This document shows, one piece after another, positions 42,341-51,549 of a stretch of 58,013 nt of DNA; the first letter of the stretch is position 1, and each line of letters starts with the position of its first letter. The stretch lies in contig NZ_JAOASQ010000028.1 in NCBI RefSeq assembly GCF_030158565.1, forward strand, positions 1 to 58,013, written 5' to 3'. The stretch is from Limnohabitans sp. (GTDB taxonomy: Bacteria; Pseudomonadota; Gammaproteobacteria; Burkholderiales; Burkholderiaceae_C). Under the pieces are notes generated by a model. That model saw only the letters and a program-made list of their open reading frames with translations. It ran no database searches and was not told the DNA's origin. A program made the translations under genes and the position numbers.

Positions 42341-43579
42341 TCATTTGACCCATTGGTTCAGTTCCATGATCGGCATCAGCACGGCCAGCACGATCAGCAT
42401 GACCATGCCGCCCATGGCGACGATCAGCAAGGGCTCCAGGATGGTGGCCAGAGCCATGGCGCGGCGTTGCACATCGGCAGACAGTTGCTGGGCGGCCCGC
42501 TGCAGCATCAGGGGCAGCTGACCGGTTTGTTCGCCCAGTTTGGCAAACATGCTCAACAGGCCCGGAAACCGTGCGTGCTGGGCCAATGCTGTGCCCAAAG
42601 GGGCGCCTTCGCGCACGCGCACCAGTGCTTCGAGCGCGTCAGCACGCAGGGCCTGGTTGGACAAGGTGTCGCCAGCGGCCTGCAAGGCTTTGAGGATGGG
42701 CACGCCTGCAGCCGTGAGCATGGCCAGGGTGGATGCAAAGCGGGCGCTGTTGTAGCCCCGAGCCAGTCGCCCGATGAGGGGCAGGCGCAGCCAGGCGGCG
42801 TCAAACTGCAAACGAAACGCGGTTTGACGCAAGGCCAGGCGAAAGCCGGCGATGCCAGCGGTCGCGGTGATCAACATCAGCCAGCCCCATTGCCGCACCA
42901 GGTCGCTCAGGCTGAGCATGGCCACGGTCAGCATGGGCAGTCGCCGTTGGGTGCCTGCAAACACCCCGGCCACCTGCGGTACCACCGACGTGACCAAAAA
43001 GATGACGATGGCCAGTGCCACCAGACAGACAATGGCCGGATACAGGGCCGCGCCCAGCAGTTTGGCGCGCAGGGCCTGGTGCTCTTCGAGGTCATTGGCC
43101 AGTTGCTCGAGCACCAAGCCCAAGTGCCCACTTTGCTCGCCTGCTGCGATCACGGCGCGGTCGATCGCGGGAAATTCCGAGGGGTGTTGTGCCAGGGCAT
43201 TGCCCAAGCTGCTGCCTGAATTGACTTCGGCTCGGATCGCGGCCACCAGCTGGCGCTGCCGGTCGTCGTCCGCCTCGTCGGCCAACGCGGCCAGAGCGCG
43301 CTCGATGGGCAGGCCGCTGCCCACCAAGCCCGCGAGTTGACGGGTCCAGACGGCGCGCTGTCCTGCGCTGAAGGCGCGTGATCGGCCCACGGGCCGTTGC
43401 CACCATGGCAAATGCTGGGACTGGGCATCGGCGGACGAGCCCGCAATGGCCTCGACCGACAGGGGCACGAGCGATTGCGCACGCAATTGGCTGCGTGCGG
43501 CTTTGATACTGTCGGCTTCGATCACGCCTTTGCGCGAGGCGCCATCGGCTTGCAGGGCTTCAAATCGGTAGGCAGGCAT
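42341..43579 (-). CDS. gspF: Type II secretion platform protein GspF
   Basis: A 412-aa inner-membrane protein with two T2SSF domains and three transmembrane segments; it links the ATPase GspE to pseudopilus assembly. The N-terminus MPAYRFEALQADG, LIERALAALADEADD-like cytoplasmic helices, and the repeat motifs SGSSLGNALAQHP and GAPLGTALAQHARFPGL are clear. The final helix is MVMLIVLAVLMPIMELNQW. It begins 6 bp after the unidentified barrel-like gene and ends the secretion gene series. Confidence 0.94.
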   Translation of the reverse strand: MPAYRFEALQADGASRKGVIEADSIKAARSQLRAQSLVPLSVEAIAGSSADAQSQHLPWWQRPVGRSRAFSAGQRAVWTRQLAGLVGSGLPIERALAALADEADDDRQRQLVAAIRAEVNSGSSLGNALAQHPSEFPAIDRAVIAAGEQSGHLGLVLEQLANDLEEHQALRAKLLGAALYPAIVCLVALAIVIFLVTSVVPQVAGVFAGTQRRLPMLTVAMLSLSDLVRQWGWLMLITATAGIAGFRLALRQTAFRLQFDAAWLRLPLIGRLARGYNSARFASTLAMLTAAGVPILKALQAAGDTLSNQALRADALEALVRVREGAPLGTALAQHARFPGLLSMFAKLGEQTGQLPLMLQRAAQQLSADVQRRAMALATILEPLLIVAMGGMVMLIVLAVLMPIMELNQWVK

Positions 43580-43585
43580 GGGCGC

Positions 43586-44422
43586 TCAATGGTCGAAATA
43601 CACCACACCCAACTGACCCGAATAGGTCCAGTGGGTGGGCGAAGACACGGTGGTCGGAAAGACCGGCTGGATCGTGCGTTGGGCGCCAAGTTGGCTGAAA
43701 AAGCCCCAATGCCGCGACAGTTTGTGCCGGTAGGCCAGCTGGGTGCCGAGACCGCCCCAACCCGCGCCTTGGTGTGTGACGCCCTGCGGGGTCCGGTTTT
43801 GCTGCGTTTGCCAGTGCGAGGCACTGCCCCAGATGATCGACTGGCTGAGCATCAAGGTGCTGTTTTCCGTCAAGGGTTTGCGGTAAGTCAGCACGGGAGA
43901 CAAGGTGGTGCCGTCGCCTCGCATGAACACGTCTTGTGTGGCGATCAGGCCGACCGACCAGCGGTTGGGCAGGCGGTAGTCCAGCCCGGCTTTGGCACGC
44001 AAGGTTTTGCGGCCGGCTTTGACGGCGTCAAAGTGGCTGTCCTTGTCGAGGTTGATGATGCTGCCGGACAGCGAAACGCTCCACTTGGAGTCCTGTCGCA
44101 CGTCATAGGTGAGGTTGTTGTCTTGCAGCACCTGACCAAAGCGGTGCCAGTCTGTGCCATCGGTTTGCCCGATGCGCCAGCGCCCGTAGCGCAGGCCCAG
44201 GCTGGGGCGCAGCTTCATGCTGCCCGGATGGCTGAGGTTGGCAATTTCGGTGCGCAGCCCCAGGCTGTAAGTCCAGGGGGAGGGCGCGGGGGCTTCTGCC
44301 TCTGGCACGGTGATGCTGGGGTGCTCTTGCGCCGGAGCACTCAAAGCCGCACAACACACCACGCTACACAGCGCACGCAACCAAGCGTTGCGCCAGCGGG
44401 ACGGTGTGTGGGTTTGGCGCAT
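43586..44422 (-). CDS. Predicted outer-membrane beta-barrel protein embedded in the secretion operon
   Basis: A 278-aa exported protein with a signal peptide (about residues 1-31, ending SAPA) and alternating-hydrophobicity strands ending GQLGVVYFDH, which suggests a small beta-barrel. Segments such as LRPSLGLRYGRWRIG, LRAKAGLDYRLPNRWSVG and LGTQLAYRHKLSRHWGFF resemble MipA/OmpV-type or DUF-type barrels, but I cannot name the family with confidence. It stands between gspE and gspF with 24-bp and 6-bp gaps, so it is certainly co-transcribed. It is not one of the standard Gsp proteins and could assist secretin placement or be cargo-related. Confidence 0.6.
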   Translation of the reverse strand: MRQTHTPSRWRNAWLRALCSVVCCAALSAPAQEHPSITVPEAEAPAPSPWTYSLGLRTEIANLSHPGSMKLRPSLGLRYGRWRIGQTDGTDWHRFGQVLQDNNLTYDVRQDSKWSVSLSGSIINLDKDSHFDAVKAGRKTLRAKAGLDYRLPNRWSVGLIATQDVFMRGDGTTLSPVLTYRKPLTENSTLMLSQSIIWGSASHWQTQQNRTPQGVTHQGAGWGGLGTQLAYRHKLSRHWGFFSQLGAQRTIQPVFPTTVSSPTHWTYSGQLGVVYFDH

Positions 44423-44446
44423 GCAGGTTCGCTCCAGCCTGGCTGC

Positions 44447-45859
44447 TCAATCGCGCGTGACGCGCAGCAGTTCTTCGGCGCTGGTGATGCCGGCATCGAC
44501 CAAGCGCTGACCATCTTCGCGCATCAGCACCATGCCTTGGCGCAAGGCCGTGGCACGCACATCGGCCTCGGCGGCGCCTTGGTGGATTTGTGCCCGAATG
44601 TCCTCAGAGGCCACCAACAGCTCGAAGATGCCGGTGCGACCGGCATAGCCCGTTTGCCCGCAGGCATCGCATCCCTGGCCCGCGCAGGCTTTGCAGCGTT
44701 GGCGCACCAGGCGCTGGGCCAGAACGCCCAGCAGCGATGAGCTCAGCAAGAAGGGCTCCACGCCCATGTCGGTCAGCCGGGTGATGGCGCTGGCCGCGTC
44801 GTTGGTGTGCAGCGTGGCCAGCACCAGGTGGCCGGTGAGCGAAGCCTGGATGGCGATCTGTGCGGTTTCAAAGTCGCGGATCTCGCCGATCATGATCACA
44901 TCCGGGTCTTGCCGCAAGATGGCGCGCAGGGCTTTGGCAAAGGTCAAATCGATTTTGGCGTTGACCTGGGTTTGGCCCACGCCCGACAGCTCGTACTCGA
45001 TCGGGTCTTCCACCGTCATGATGTTGTTGTGCTCGGCGTCCAGCCTTTGCAGCGCGGCATACAGCGAGGTGGTTTTGCCCGAACCGGTGGGGCCGGTGAC
45101 CAGCAAGATGCCGTGGGGTTGTGCAATGAGCTGCTCCACTTGCTGCAGCACCTGGCCTTGCATGCCCACGGCCTCCAGGGTCAGGCGGGCTTCGCTCTTG
45201 TCCAGCAGGCGCAGCACAGCGCGCTCGCCATGGGCGCTGGGCAAGGTGGAGACACGCACATCGACCGCCTTGCTGCCCAGGCGCAGGCTGATGCGGCCGT
45301 CTTGGGGCAAGCGTTTTTCAGCAATGTCGAGTTCGGCCATGATTTTCAGGCGCGAGATCAGTGCGGCATGCAGCGCCCGGTTGGGCTGAACCACTTCGCG
45401 CAAAGTGCCGTCAATGCGAAAACGCACACTGGAGTGGCGTTCATACGGCTCGATGTGGATGTCGCTGGCGCCGTCGCGTGCCGCCTGCGTGAGCAGGGCG
45501 TTGAGCATGCGGATGATGGGCGCGTCGTCGCTGGCTTCGAGCAGGTCTTCCACGGCGGGCAGCTCCTGCATCATGCGCGAGAGGTCGGCGTCGGACTCGA
45601 CTTCGCTGACCACGTCGGCGGCCGTCGATGAGCCGTGGGCCTGCCCTCCGGCATAGGCCTGGTGGATGCGTTCTTGCAGCTCGACCGCTGTGGTGTGCTG
45701 GATGTCCAGACCTTGTGGGCCGTATTTGCGTGTGACCTCGGACAGCGCTGAACGGGCGCTGTCGCTGCACAGCCAAAGGGTCAGACCTTGAGCGCCACCT
45801 TCCAGTAAAAGCCGGTTGGTGCGGGCGAAAGTGTAGGGCAGGGGGTGGGTTGCTCGCAT
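44447..45859 (-). CDS. gspE: Type II secretion ATPase GspE
   Basis: A 470-aa cytoplasmic ATPase that powers pseudopilus growth. Walker A is GPTGSGKTTSLYAAL, the Asp box is MTVEDPIEYEL, and Walker B is DPDVIMIGEIRDFETAQIA. The zinc-binding tetracysteine CKACAGQGCDAC (CxxC-x4-CxxC) is followed by GYAGRTGIFELL. The N-terminal domain that binds GspL is somewhat short. It starts three bases after the gspD stop. Confidence 0.96.
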   Translation of the reverse strand: MRATHPLPYTFARTNRLLLEGGAQGLTLWLCSDSARSALSEVTRKYGPQGLDIQHTTAVELQERIHQAYAGGQAHGSSTAADVVSEVESDADLSRMMQELPAVEDLLEASDDAPIIRMLNALLTQAARDGASDIHIEPYERHSSVRFRIDGTLREVVQPNRALHAALISRLKIMAELDIAEKRLPQDGRISLRLGSKAVDVRVSTLPSAHGERAVLRLLDKSEARLTLEAVGMQGQVLQQVEQLIAQPHGILLVTGPTGSGKTTSLYAALQRLDAEHNNIMTVEDPIEYELSGVGQTQVNAKIDLTFAKALRAILRQDPDVIMIGEIRDFETAQIAIQASLTGHLVLATLHTNDAASAITRLTDMGVEPFLLSSSLLGVLAQRLVRQRCKACAGQGCDACGQTGYAGRTGIFELLVASEDIRAQIHQGAAEADVRATALRQGMVLMREDGQRLVDAGITSAEELLRVTRD

Positions 45860-45862
45860 GGC

Positions 45863-47965
45863 TCAGGGCTTGGATGCGGCGGGTACGACCGGACTCAGGC
45901 TGGGCAGGACAGCCGCGCCTTCGATCGGGATGGTGGGTGTGGCCAAGGGCTGAACACTCATCTGGTTCAGGCGCATTTGCTCGTAGCGGCCCAAAGACAG
46001 GGCTTCGGTGGCTGCACCATCACGCACCACCACGGGGCGCAAGAACACCATCAGATTGGTTTTTTTGCGGCTGCGGGTTTCGGCTTTGAACAAGGCGCCC
46101 AGAAATGGGATGTCACCGAAGCCGGGCACCTTTTCCTGGCTGCTGCTGGTGTCGTCTTGCAGCAAACCGCCCAGCACCACGATGGAGCCGTCTTCCACCA
46201 GGACGCTCGATTCGATGGAGCGTTTGTTGGTGATCAGGCCTGCGCTGGAGGAGCTTTTGTTGTCGATGCTGCTGACTTCCTGGAAGATTTGCATCTTCAC
46301 AGTGCCGCTTTCACTGATCTGTGGTTTCACGCGCAAGGTCAGGCCCACATCTTTGCGCTCAATGGTCTGGAAGGGGTTGACCGCGCCGCTGGTGCTGTTG
46401 TTGGCCGTGTATTGACCGGTGACAAAAGGCACGTTCTGGCCGATCACGATCTTGGCTTCTTCGTTGTCCAGGGTCAGCAAATTGGGTGTGGACAGGATGT
46501 TGGCGTCGCCATTGGTTTGTAAAAACCGGGCCAATGCGCCCAAGGCCAAAACGCCGTTGCGTTGACGGCCAGCGGCGATGTTCAAGCCCGGCGATGCGCT
46601 GTATTGGCCGTTGGCTGCATTGGCAGCAAGCGACAGCAAATTGGTGCCGCCCACTGAGAAGTTGGTCCCCAATAGCCCCACGGTGCTGCTGCCCGTGCCG
46701 GTGCCGCTCATCCACTGCACGCCAAATTCGGCCGCCTTGTCGGCGCTGACTTCGGCGATCAGGCTTTCCACAAAGACCTGGGCACGGCGCTGGTCGAGCA
46801 TGTCGATCACGCTGCGCAGCTGGCGGTATTGCGGCTCGGGCGCGGTGATGATCAGCGCGTTGGTGGCCGGGTCGGCCTGGATCTGCCCGCCGGTGGACGG
46901 CTGGCTGCTCGTGCTGCTGCCCGGCACGCCCGCTGTGTTGGGGGTGGGCTGCACCGCCATGCTGGCATTGGCGCTGCCCGAGGTGCCCATGGCGCTGTTG
47001 CTGATGGCTGCGCGCAAGGTGGTGGCCAGTTTGGTGGCGTCGGCGTTTTTCAGATAGACCACATGGATGTTGCCGCTGGCAGCACTTGCCCCAGACGCGT
47101 TGGGCTGGTCAAGTTGCTCGATCAGGCTGCGCGTCAGGGCCAGTTTGGCCGGGTTGGCGGCGCGCACGATGAGCGCATTGGTGCGGGTTTCAGCCAACAC
47201 CGTGGTTTTGAAGCCCGAGTCTGTCAGGCCAGGCGTGCCTGCTGTTGCGCCTGCAACGCCGGAGGCCGCACCCGAATCGATCAGGCGTTGAACCATGGTG
47301 GCCATGTCGGCGGCGATGCCGTGTTTCAGGCGGATCACTTCCACACCGGTGGCGTTGGACACGTCCAGGGCAGCAATGATGCGGCCCAAGCGCTGCAGAT
47401 TGTCGCCGTAATCGGTGATGACCAGTGCGTTTGTGCCCGGGTTCACGTTGATGGTGTTGTTGGGGCTGATCAGCGGGCGCAGCACCGGCACCAGGTTGTT
47501 GGCGCTCTCGTGGTTCAGACGAAAGATTTGCGTGACCACCTGCCCACTGCTGGCGCCTACGGGGCCGGCCGATACTGTGCCGCTTTGCAGTTTGGCTTCG
47601 GCTTCGGGTAAGACGGTGTACAGACCCGAAGATTCAATCAGGGCAAAGCCTTGCGTGCGCAATTGGGTGGCAAACAAGTGCAGGGCTTGTGCAGGCGGGA
47701 CGGCCACTTGGCTGGACAGCGACATGGTGCCTTTGACGCGGGGATCGACCACCACGTTGTGCCCCGACAAGCTGGCCAGCGTGCGGGCCACGGCCTCGAT
47801 GTCGGCATTCACAAAGTTCAGCGTGATCGGCTCTTTGCTTTTGGTGCCCGGCTTGCCCGGTGCGTTTTGAGCGCTCACCAGCGAGGTGCCGCCCAGCGCA
47901 AGCCAGACGGCACAGGTGATGACCGACAGGCGGCTCGATTGGAGGAGTGTGTTCAGTGTGTGCAT
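45863..47965 (-). CDS. gspD: Type II secretion secretin GspD
   Basis: A 700-aa outer-membrane channel. A signal peptide ends near residue 32. It is followed by the N0 domain (ITLNFVNADIEAVARTLASL), N1-N3 domains with repeated VTQIFRLNHESANNLVPVLRP-like units, a Gly/Ser/Thr-rich linker near 340, and the secretin barrel with VPFVTGQYT, RKDVGLTLRVKPQI and VVLGGLLQDD. A C-terminal Ala/Pro/Ser tail follows. No pilotin gene is nearby. It starts four bases after gspN. Confidence 0.95.
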   Translation of the reverse strand: MHTLNTLLQSSRLSVITCAVWLALGGTSLVSAQNAPGKPGTKSKEPITLNFVNADIEAVARTLASLSGHNVVVDPRVKGTMSLSSQVAVPPAQALHLFATQLRTQGFALIESSGLYTVLPEAEAKLQSGTVSAGPVGASSGQVVTQIFRLNHESANNLVPVLRPLISPNNTINVNPGTNALVITDYGDNLQRLGRIIAALDVSNATGVEVIRLKHGIAADMATMVQRLIDSGAASGVAGATAGTPGLTDSGFKTTVLAETRTNALIVRAANPAKLALTRSLIEQLDQPNASGASAASGNIHVVYLKNADATKLATTLRAAISNSAMGTSGSANASMAVQPTPNTAGVPGSSTSSQPSTGGQIQADPATNALIITAPEPQYRQLRSVIDMLDQRRAQVFVESLIAEVSADKAAEFGVQWMSGTGTGSSTVGLLGTNFSVGGTNLLSLAANAANGQYSASPGLNIAAGRQRNGVLALGALARFLQTNGDANILSTPNLLTLDNEEAKIVIGQNVPFVTGQYTANNSTSGAVNPFQTIERKDVGLTLRVKPQISESGTVKMQIFQEVSSIDNKSSSSAGLITNKRSIESSVLVEDGSIVVLGGLLQDDTSSSQEKVPGFGDIPFLGALFKAETRSRKKTNLMVFLRPVVVRDGAATEALSLGRYEQMRLNQMSVQPLATPTIPIEGAAVLPSLSPVVPAASKP

Positions 47966-47969
47966 GGGT

Positions 47970-48779
47970 TCATCCCAAAGAAAGCAGGCTGCGCGTGCCT
48001 TGACGGCGGCCGATGATGTTCAGCAAGTTGGACAGGGCGGCTTCGGCGCCTTCGTCGGCACGCGCTTCGCCCGAAAAACGCAGCCGCGAGCCGACCCATT
48101 GGCCCTGGCCTTGCAGTTGCAGCGGGCCTTGCAGGGTGCTCAACTGCAACTCGGGTGTGGCGGTGCCTTCAAGCGTGCCGCGCACTTGCACGCGGTAACT
48201 GCCCATGGGTTTGAGGGTGCTCAGGCGTGAAGACATGCCTTGCGCTTGCAGCTCGGCCAGGCCTTGCATTTGCAAGCGACCTGCGGCCCATTGCAGTTGC
48301 AAGGATTCGGTGCGCAATTGCAGCTGGCCTTCGGCTTGCAGGGTGTTCCAGGGGGCGCCCAGGCCCGTTAGCCACGCAGCAGGCCAGCGTGACTGGTGGT
48401 TGTCCAGCTGCACGCGCAGCTGGGCCCAGCCAGCATGCAGCATCGCTTGGGCGGGCTGGTCCATGCAACAGTCGGCTTGCAGTTGGATTTGCAAGTTCAT
48501 CCAGCCTGGCACGATGCGCCAGTTCAAGCGGCCAGGCAGGGTTTGTGCATCCAGGCTGCCCGCACCGCCGCTGAGGGTGATTTGCGCCGAGCCCTGCCAG
48601 AAGGTGCCTCGGGCGTTGCCCAGCTGCACTTGACCTTGCGAGGCCTGGCCGACTGCCCAGGACAGCCAGCGTGCAGGTGCCCACAGCAAGCAGGCGAGCA
48701 AGCTGCCCAGCAATGCGCCAGCCACGGCAAAGCGCCAAGCGGTGCTGGATGCGTGGTGGTTGACTGGGCGGGTTTTCAT
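47970..48779 (-). CDS. gspN: Type II secretion protein GspN
   Basis: A 269-aa bitopic protein with one N-terminal transmembrane helix (FAVAGALLGSLLACLLW, residues 17-33) and a periplasmic beta-rich domain (LSWAVGQASQGQVQLGNARG, TLPGRLNWRIVPG). These features match the T2SS GspN family. GspN is present only in some type II systems and its role is unclear. Its place after gspM and before gspD matches other Burkholderiales operons. Confidence 0.85.
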   Translation of the reverse strand: MKTRPVNHHASSTAWRFAVAGALLGSLLACLLWAPARWLSWAVGQASQGQVQLGNARGTFWQGSAQITLSGGAGSLDAQTLPGRLNWRIVPGWMNLQIQLQADCCMDQPAQAMLHAGWAQLRVQLDNHQSRWPAAWLTGLGAPWNTLQAEGQLQLRTESLQLQWAAGRLQMQGLAELQAQGMSSRLSTLKPMGSYRVQVRGTLEGTATPELQLSTLQGPLQLQGQGQWVGSRLRFSGEARADEGAEAALSNLLNIIGRRQGTRSLLSLG

Positions 48780-48789
48780 GGCGCTGTGT

Positions 48790-49311
48790 TCACGGCAGGC
48801 TCAGAAGCAAGGTGCCGCTCCACGCCACGCCCGCAGTGGGCGTGGTTGGCGCGGTGGTGCTGGCGGGCGCTTGTTGCAACTGGGCTTGCACCGGGCGGGC
48901 ATGCGCGTGTTCGCGGGCCTGGCTCAGCCATAGGGCCAGAGCTTCGGCAGGTGCAGCGTCCAGAGTCAGTTGTATTTGCTCGCCCTGCATTTGGAGCTTG
49001 GCCTTGGGGCCCAGTGCCGAGACATGGGCCTGCAACCATTGCACCGCATCTGCGCGCTTGAGGGTCTGTGGGGTTTTCAGCCGTGTGGCTTGCGCTTGCC
49101 ATTGCAGCATCTGCTGGCTTTGCTGGTCCAGCGCGGCTTGTCGGGCAGGTGCTTCATGCCAGGTGCGCATCGCGGGGGCCAGGCCCAAGGTCCACAAAAT
49201 CGCCGCACCGATCAGCCACGCCGCCACTTGCAGCAAAAGGCGTTCACGCAAGCTGCGTTGCAGCCAGATCTGGCGGACAGGCCTGAGCAGGGATGGAATG
49301 GCGGTGTTCAT
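48790..49311 (-). CDS. gspM: Type II secretion protein GspM
   Basis: A 173-aa bitopic inner-membrane protein that binds GspL. A short cytoplasmic N-terminus is followed by a transmembrane segment LLLQVAAWLIGAAILWTLGL and a periplasmic coil and ferredoxin-like domain. The ATG at 49311 overlaps the gspL stop by four bases (ATGA). A much longer open frame extends upstream but lacks similarity and covers gspL, so the short start is used. Confidence 0.88.
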   Translation of the reverse strand: MNTAIPSLLRPVRQIWLQRSLRERLLLQVAAWLIGAAILWTLGLAPAMRTWHEAPARQAALDQQSQQMLQWQAQATRLKTPQTLKRADAVQWLQAHVSALGPKAKLQMQGEQIQLTLDAAPAEALALWLSQAREHAHARPVQAQLQQAPASTTAPTTPTAGVAWSGTLLLSLP

Positions 49312-50540
49312 GGCGCGCTCCCTGCCGGGCTCATGAGCCAGTCGTCGCCTTCGGCGCGAAGCCGATAGCCCGGCTGGACCAGTTGTTGCTGGAGGGTTTG
49401 TTGGTCTTGTGCATTCAGTGGCCAGCCGATCAGGCGCAACAGTCCTGCCTGGTAGTGCCACTGCCGAGGGGCTTGCACTGGGGGGGGCAAGGCCGCGCCC
49501 AATGCGCTGAGCATGGATTCCAGGTCGTCCGGCGCCAGTGCGCTGGAGCTTTGGCGCAGGCGTGCCATTTGTTGTTTCATTTGCAAGGGGGCATCGACCA
49601 CCACGCTGGTTTGCGGGAATGTCTCTTGCAGGATGTGCGCCCAAGACTGCTGCTGGGCTTGCCAGTTGGTGCGTGTTTTCCAAGCCCAGACATTCAAGCC
49701 GACCAGCTGGCCGCACAACAAGGCGGCCAGGCCCCAGCGTGCCCAGCGCCATTGCGGGTGTTGCCACACTTGGTGGCCCAGCCGTTGCGCTGTTTTCAGC
49801 AGGCGTGCGCGGGCATCGGTTTGAAACTCAAACTGCGCCAAGTCCCAGCCGCTGGACAGTGCGGCCAGCCAGTGCTGGCCGGGCGACATCAGTTGGGCAG
49901 AGGCTTGCAGCTTTTGGGAGACCAGGCGCACCACGCCTGGCTCGGCCTGGATGATGGCGGTTTGGCGTTCCTCCTCATTGAGGTCCAGGCTGCTCGCTTG
50001 GAGGCCAGACAAGGGCAAGCCCCAGACGCCTTGATCGGACTGGTGCAGCCAAAGCCAGCCATGGTCTTCATCGCCTGTGGCGGTGATGTGCAGGCTGCTG
50101 CTGTCGGGGCATAACTCGGGCACGATGCGGTGGACGGTCAAGCCCGCCGCATCGAGCGCGTTCAGGTGCGCCTGCAGCCAGGCTTTGTTGCAAACAGCCA
50201 CCCACGGGCGAGGGTCGTTTTTCCAATGCGGCGCCAAGGCCATGTGCAATTGAGCCGGGTCGTCGAGCACACGCTCTTCCAGCAGCCCGTGCAAGGCCGC
50301 TTGCAGGCGACCGGCTTGTTTGTGCAAGCCCTTGGGCAAATCCACGGCATGCCAGGACAGGGCCGCAGCGGGGACCATGACCACGCATTCGGTGTCGCGC
50401 GCTGTTTGCGGCAACAAGTTGGCGCGGCTCCATTGCAAGTCCAGCGGCGCTGTCTGCGCATCGGCCTGTACCCAGGCGTGCAGGTAGCTTGTTGGCGCCT
50501 GAGGCAGTTCGAGGGGCAGTTGCAGGATCAGTGTGCGCAT
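49308..50540 (-). CDS. gspL: Type II secretion protein GspL
   Basis: A 410-aa inner-membrane platform protein. The cytoplasmic actin-like domain (residues 1-240) binds GspE and contains WHAVDLPKGLHKQAGRLQAALHGLLEERV. One transmembrane helix WARWGLAALLCGQLVGLNVWAW lies near 255, and a periplasmic ferredoxin-like domain follows. It starts seven bases after gspK and overlaps gspM by four bases. Confidence 0.9.
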   Translation of the reverse strand: MRTLILQLPLELPQAPTSYLHAWVQADAQTAPLDLQWSRANLLPQTARDTECVVMVPAAALSWHAVDLPKGLHKQAGRLQAALHGLLEERVLDDPAQLHMALAPHWKNDPRPWVAVCNKAWLQAHLNALDAAGLTVHRIVPELCPDSSSLHITATGDEDHGWLWLHQSDQGVWGLPLSGLQASSLDLNEEERQTAIIQAEPGVVRLVSQKLQASAQLMSPGQHWLAALSSGWDLAQFEFQTDARARLLKTAQRLGHQVWQHPQWRWARWGLAALLCGQLVGLNVWAWKTRTNWQAQQQSWAHILQETFPQTSVVVDAPLQMKQQMARLRQSSSALAPDDLESMLSALGAALPPPVQAPRQWHYQAGLLRLIGWPLNAQDQQTLQQQLVQPGYRLRAEGDDWLMSPAGSAP

Positions 50541-50547
50541 GTCGGGT

Positions 50548-51549
50548 TCATTGTAGGGGCGCTGTGTGGCTCACCAACGGTGAACGGGCACGCCACAACA
50601 TGCGCACCAGTGTGCCTTCTCGTTTGACCAGCGCACGTTCTTGTTGCACGACGCGGTCGATGCGCATGCGGCCATGGATTTCAAAGTATTGGCTTTGGAT
50701 GCTGTGGCGCTGGTCGTCAAGCCCTTTTCCCAACGCCCCCAGGCTTTTTCGGGCGGCGTCCAGGCTGTCCCAATGGCCGCGCTCACGCTGGGCCACCAGC
50801 TGGCGGGCGCTGGCCAGGTCCAGGCCAGGCACGCAGGCCATGAGGACTTCGGCAGGCGCGGTGTTCAGGTTGATCGGGGTGGGCTCGGGGAGCACGGTGA
50901 TGAAGTTGTCCAGGACCGAGAGGGTTTGTGGGCTCAAACCCAGCCACACCAGTTGAGCGCTGCGCTGCGGCATCAGCGGGCTTGTGGATGGGGAGGTTGA
51001 AGCGGCCGTTGCCGTGGGGCTGGTAGAGGCCGATTCGCTGGCGTTGGCTGTGGCGCTGGACAGGGCGACGGGCAGGCGACGGGTGAGGCTTTCCAGTTCG
51101 TTCAGAGGCAGGTTCAGCCGTTCAAACAGCCGCACCCAGACCATCAGTTCGGGCGCTACGATCTTGCCCTTGTCCACCAGGTTGCGCACATTCAGGCGCG
51201 ACTGGGTATCACTGATGTAGCCCGATAAAAACACCTCGGCATCGCCTTCTTGCCATTTCTGATCTTGCGACAAAAAGGTGGACAACTTCGATTCCAGCAC
51301 GGGAAGGGCCCAGGGCTCTCCCAGGTGATCGACTTGGCCGCCTTGCTGTGCGCGGGCGTCTTCCTGCAGGATCAGGCGCGCCCAGTCCAGGGCGCCGGTC
51401 ATCATCCATGCGGTTTGGCTGCGGCCGCGTTCGGCCGATTCGATCTCGACTTGCCGCCATTGCTGCCACAAGGCGGCACTGGTCAGGGTGGCCACCAGGG
51501 CCACGGTCAGCATGGCCACCAGCAAGGCGGCGCCTTTTTGCGCCTTCAT
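50548..51549 (-). CDS. gspK: Type II secretion minor pseudopilin GspK
   Basis: A 333-aa minor pseudopilin thought to sit at the pseudopilus tip. The prepilin-like N-terminus MKAQKGAALLVAMLTVALV lacks the Glu at +5, as is usual for GspK. The SAM-like and alpha-beta insert includes INLNTAPAEVLMACVPGLDL, the helix-hairpin-helix of the family. A Ser/Thr/Ala-rich linker occurs near 200. The ATG at 51549 overlaps the gspJ stop by four bases; an upstream open-frame extension is ignored. Confidence 0.9.
   Translation of the reverse strand: MKAQKGAALLVAMLTVALVATLTSAALWQQWRQVEIESAERGRSQTAWMMTGALDWARLILQEDARAQQGGQVDHLGEPWALPVLESKLSTFLSQDQKWQEGDAEVFLSGYISDTQSRLNVRNLVDKGKIVAPELMVWVRLFERLNLPLNELESLTRRLPVALSSATANASESASTSPTATAASTSPSTSPLMPQRSAQLVWLGLSPQTLSVLDNFITVLPEPTPINLNTAPAEVLMACVPGLDLASARQLVAQRERGHWDSLDAARKSLGALGKGLDDQRHSIQSQYFEIHGRMRIDRVVQQERALVKREGTLVRMLWRARSPLVSHTAPLQ

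Noticed and set aside
48790..49767. A 325-residue form of GspM
   Set aside because: The extra 152 residues cover the gspL coding region in another frame and have no similarity; the ATG at 49311 gives a normal GspM coupled to gspL.
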